A stretch of 22,500 nt of DNA from Chrysomallon squamiferum (Eukaryota; Mollusca; Gastropoda; Neomphalida; Peltospiridae). The notes under the pieces are model-generated. The model was not told the DNA's origin, made no database searches, and saw only the letters and a list, made by a program, of their open reading frames with translations. Positions 22,303-22,500 of this stretch are shown piece after piece. Every line of letters begins with the position of its first letter. Positions within the stretch are counted from its first letter, which is position 1. The position numbers were made by a program, and so were the translations under genes. The stretch covers positions 28,665,664 through 28,688,163 of the forward strand of contig CM022679.1 in assembly GCA_012295275.1 (NCBI GenBank). The letters are read 5' to 3'.

Positions 22303-22358
22303 TCTTTCTTTCTTTCTTTCTTTCTTTCTTTATTTCTTTATTTATTTATTTATTTATA
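22303..22358. repeat. (CTTT)n-(TTTA)n microsatellite
   Basis: About seven CTTT units passing into TTTA units. Confidence 0.93.
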
Positions 22359-22500
22359 TTATTTCATTTTATATCATTTTATACTGGCTGCTTCAAGGTC
22401 ACGTTGGCAACAAAGTCAAATTCAAGGTCAAACAAACGATGAAAAAGTCACCAGACTTTAACTAGAATCGGTCAAACTAGAATTCCAATGAAATCAGTTC

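Overview
The window looks like animal nuclear DNA that is AT-rich and crowded with microsatellites. The coding exons are richer in GC, have canonical GT/AG splice sites and are separated by a very long intron. The dense (CATA)n, (TTTA)n, (AAT)n, (CA)n and (GA)n tracts, together with a single invertebrate-style member of a family that vertebrates have in two copies, suggest a lophotrochozoan, most likely a mollusc. The organism is inferred from style; no marker gene proves it. There is no sign of operons or other bacterial features.

One protein-coding gene is supported. It lies on the minus strand and is a homolog of the scaffold protein SANS (USH1G) and its paralog ANKS4B. Coding exon 1 (19701-19864) carries the start codon and the first ankyrin repeat. 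A 12.8 kb intron (6929-19700) follows. Coding exon 2 (5674-6928) holds the remaining ankyrin repeats, a charged helix, the central region, an acidic run, the SAM domain and a C-terminal PDZ-binding tail ending DTFL. The expected product is about 472 residues, close to human SANS (461, from memory). A splice-acceptor-like sequence directly before the ATG suggests that the 5' UTR begins in another, unplaced exon further upstream.

Two points stand out. First, exon 2 as given contains two opposite single-base frame breaks (at the A6 run 6403-6408 and near 5986-6020) enclosing about 400 bases that are clearly coding in the shifted frame; paired assembly errors are the simplest explanation. Second, just downstream of the stop codon lies a decayed tandem array of roughly 42-bp units (5105-5714). 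Its last unit is the final 13 codons plus the stop codon, so the gene's PDZ-binding tail appears to have been copied repeatedly into its own 3' flank.

Layout: 1-5100 is 3' flank, mostly simple repeats plus a 9-bp minisatellite (1811-2096); 5105-5714 is the tail-derived array; 5674-6928 is exon 2; 6929-19700 is the intron, with microsatellites, a 46-bp minisatellite (13764-14417), a match to the RFX X-box and several unique islands; 19701-19864 is exon 1; 19865-22500 is the upstream flank, unique sequence interrupted by (TTTA)n, (TC)n, (TA)n and (CTTT)n. No tRNA, rRNA, CRISPR or autonomous transposon gene was recognised.
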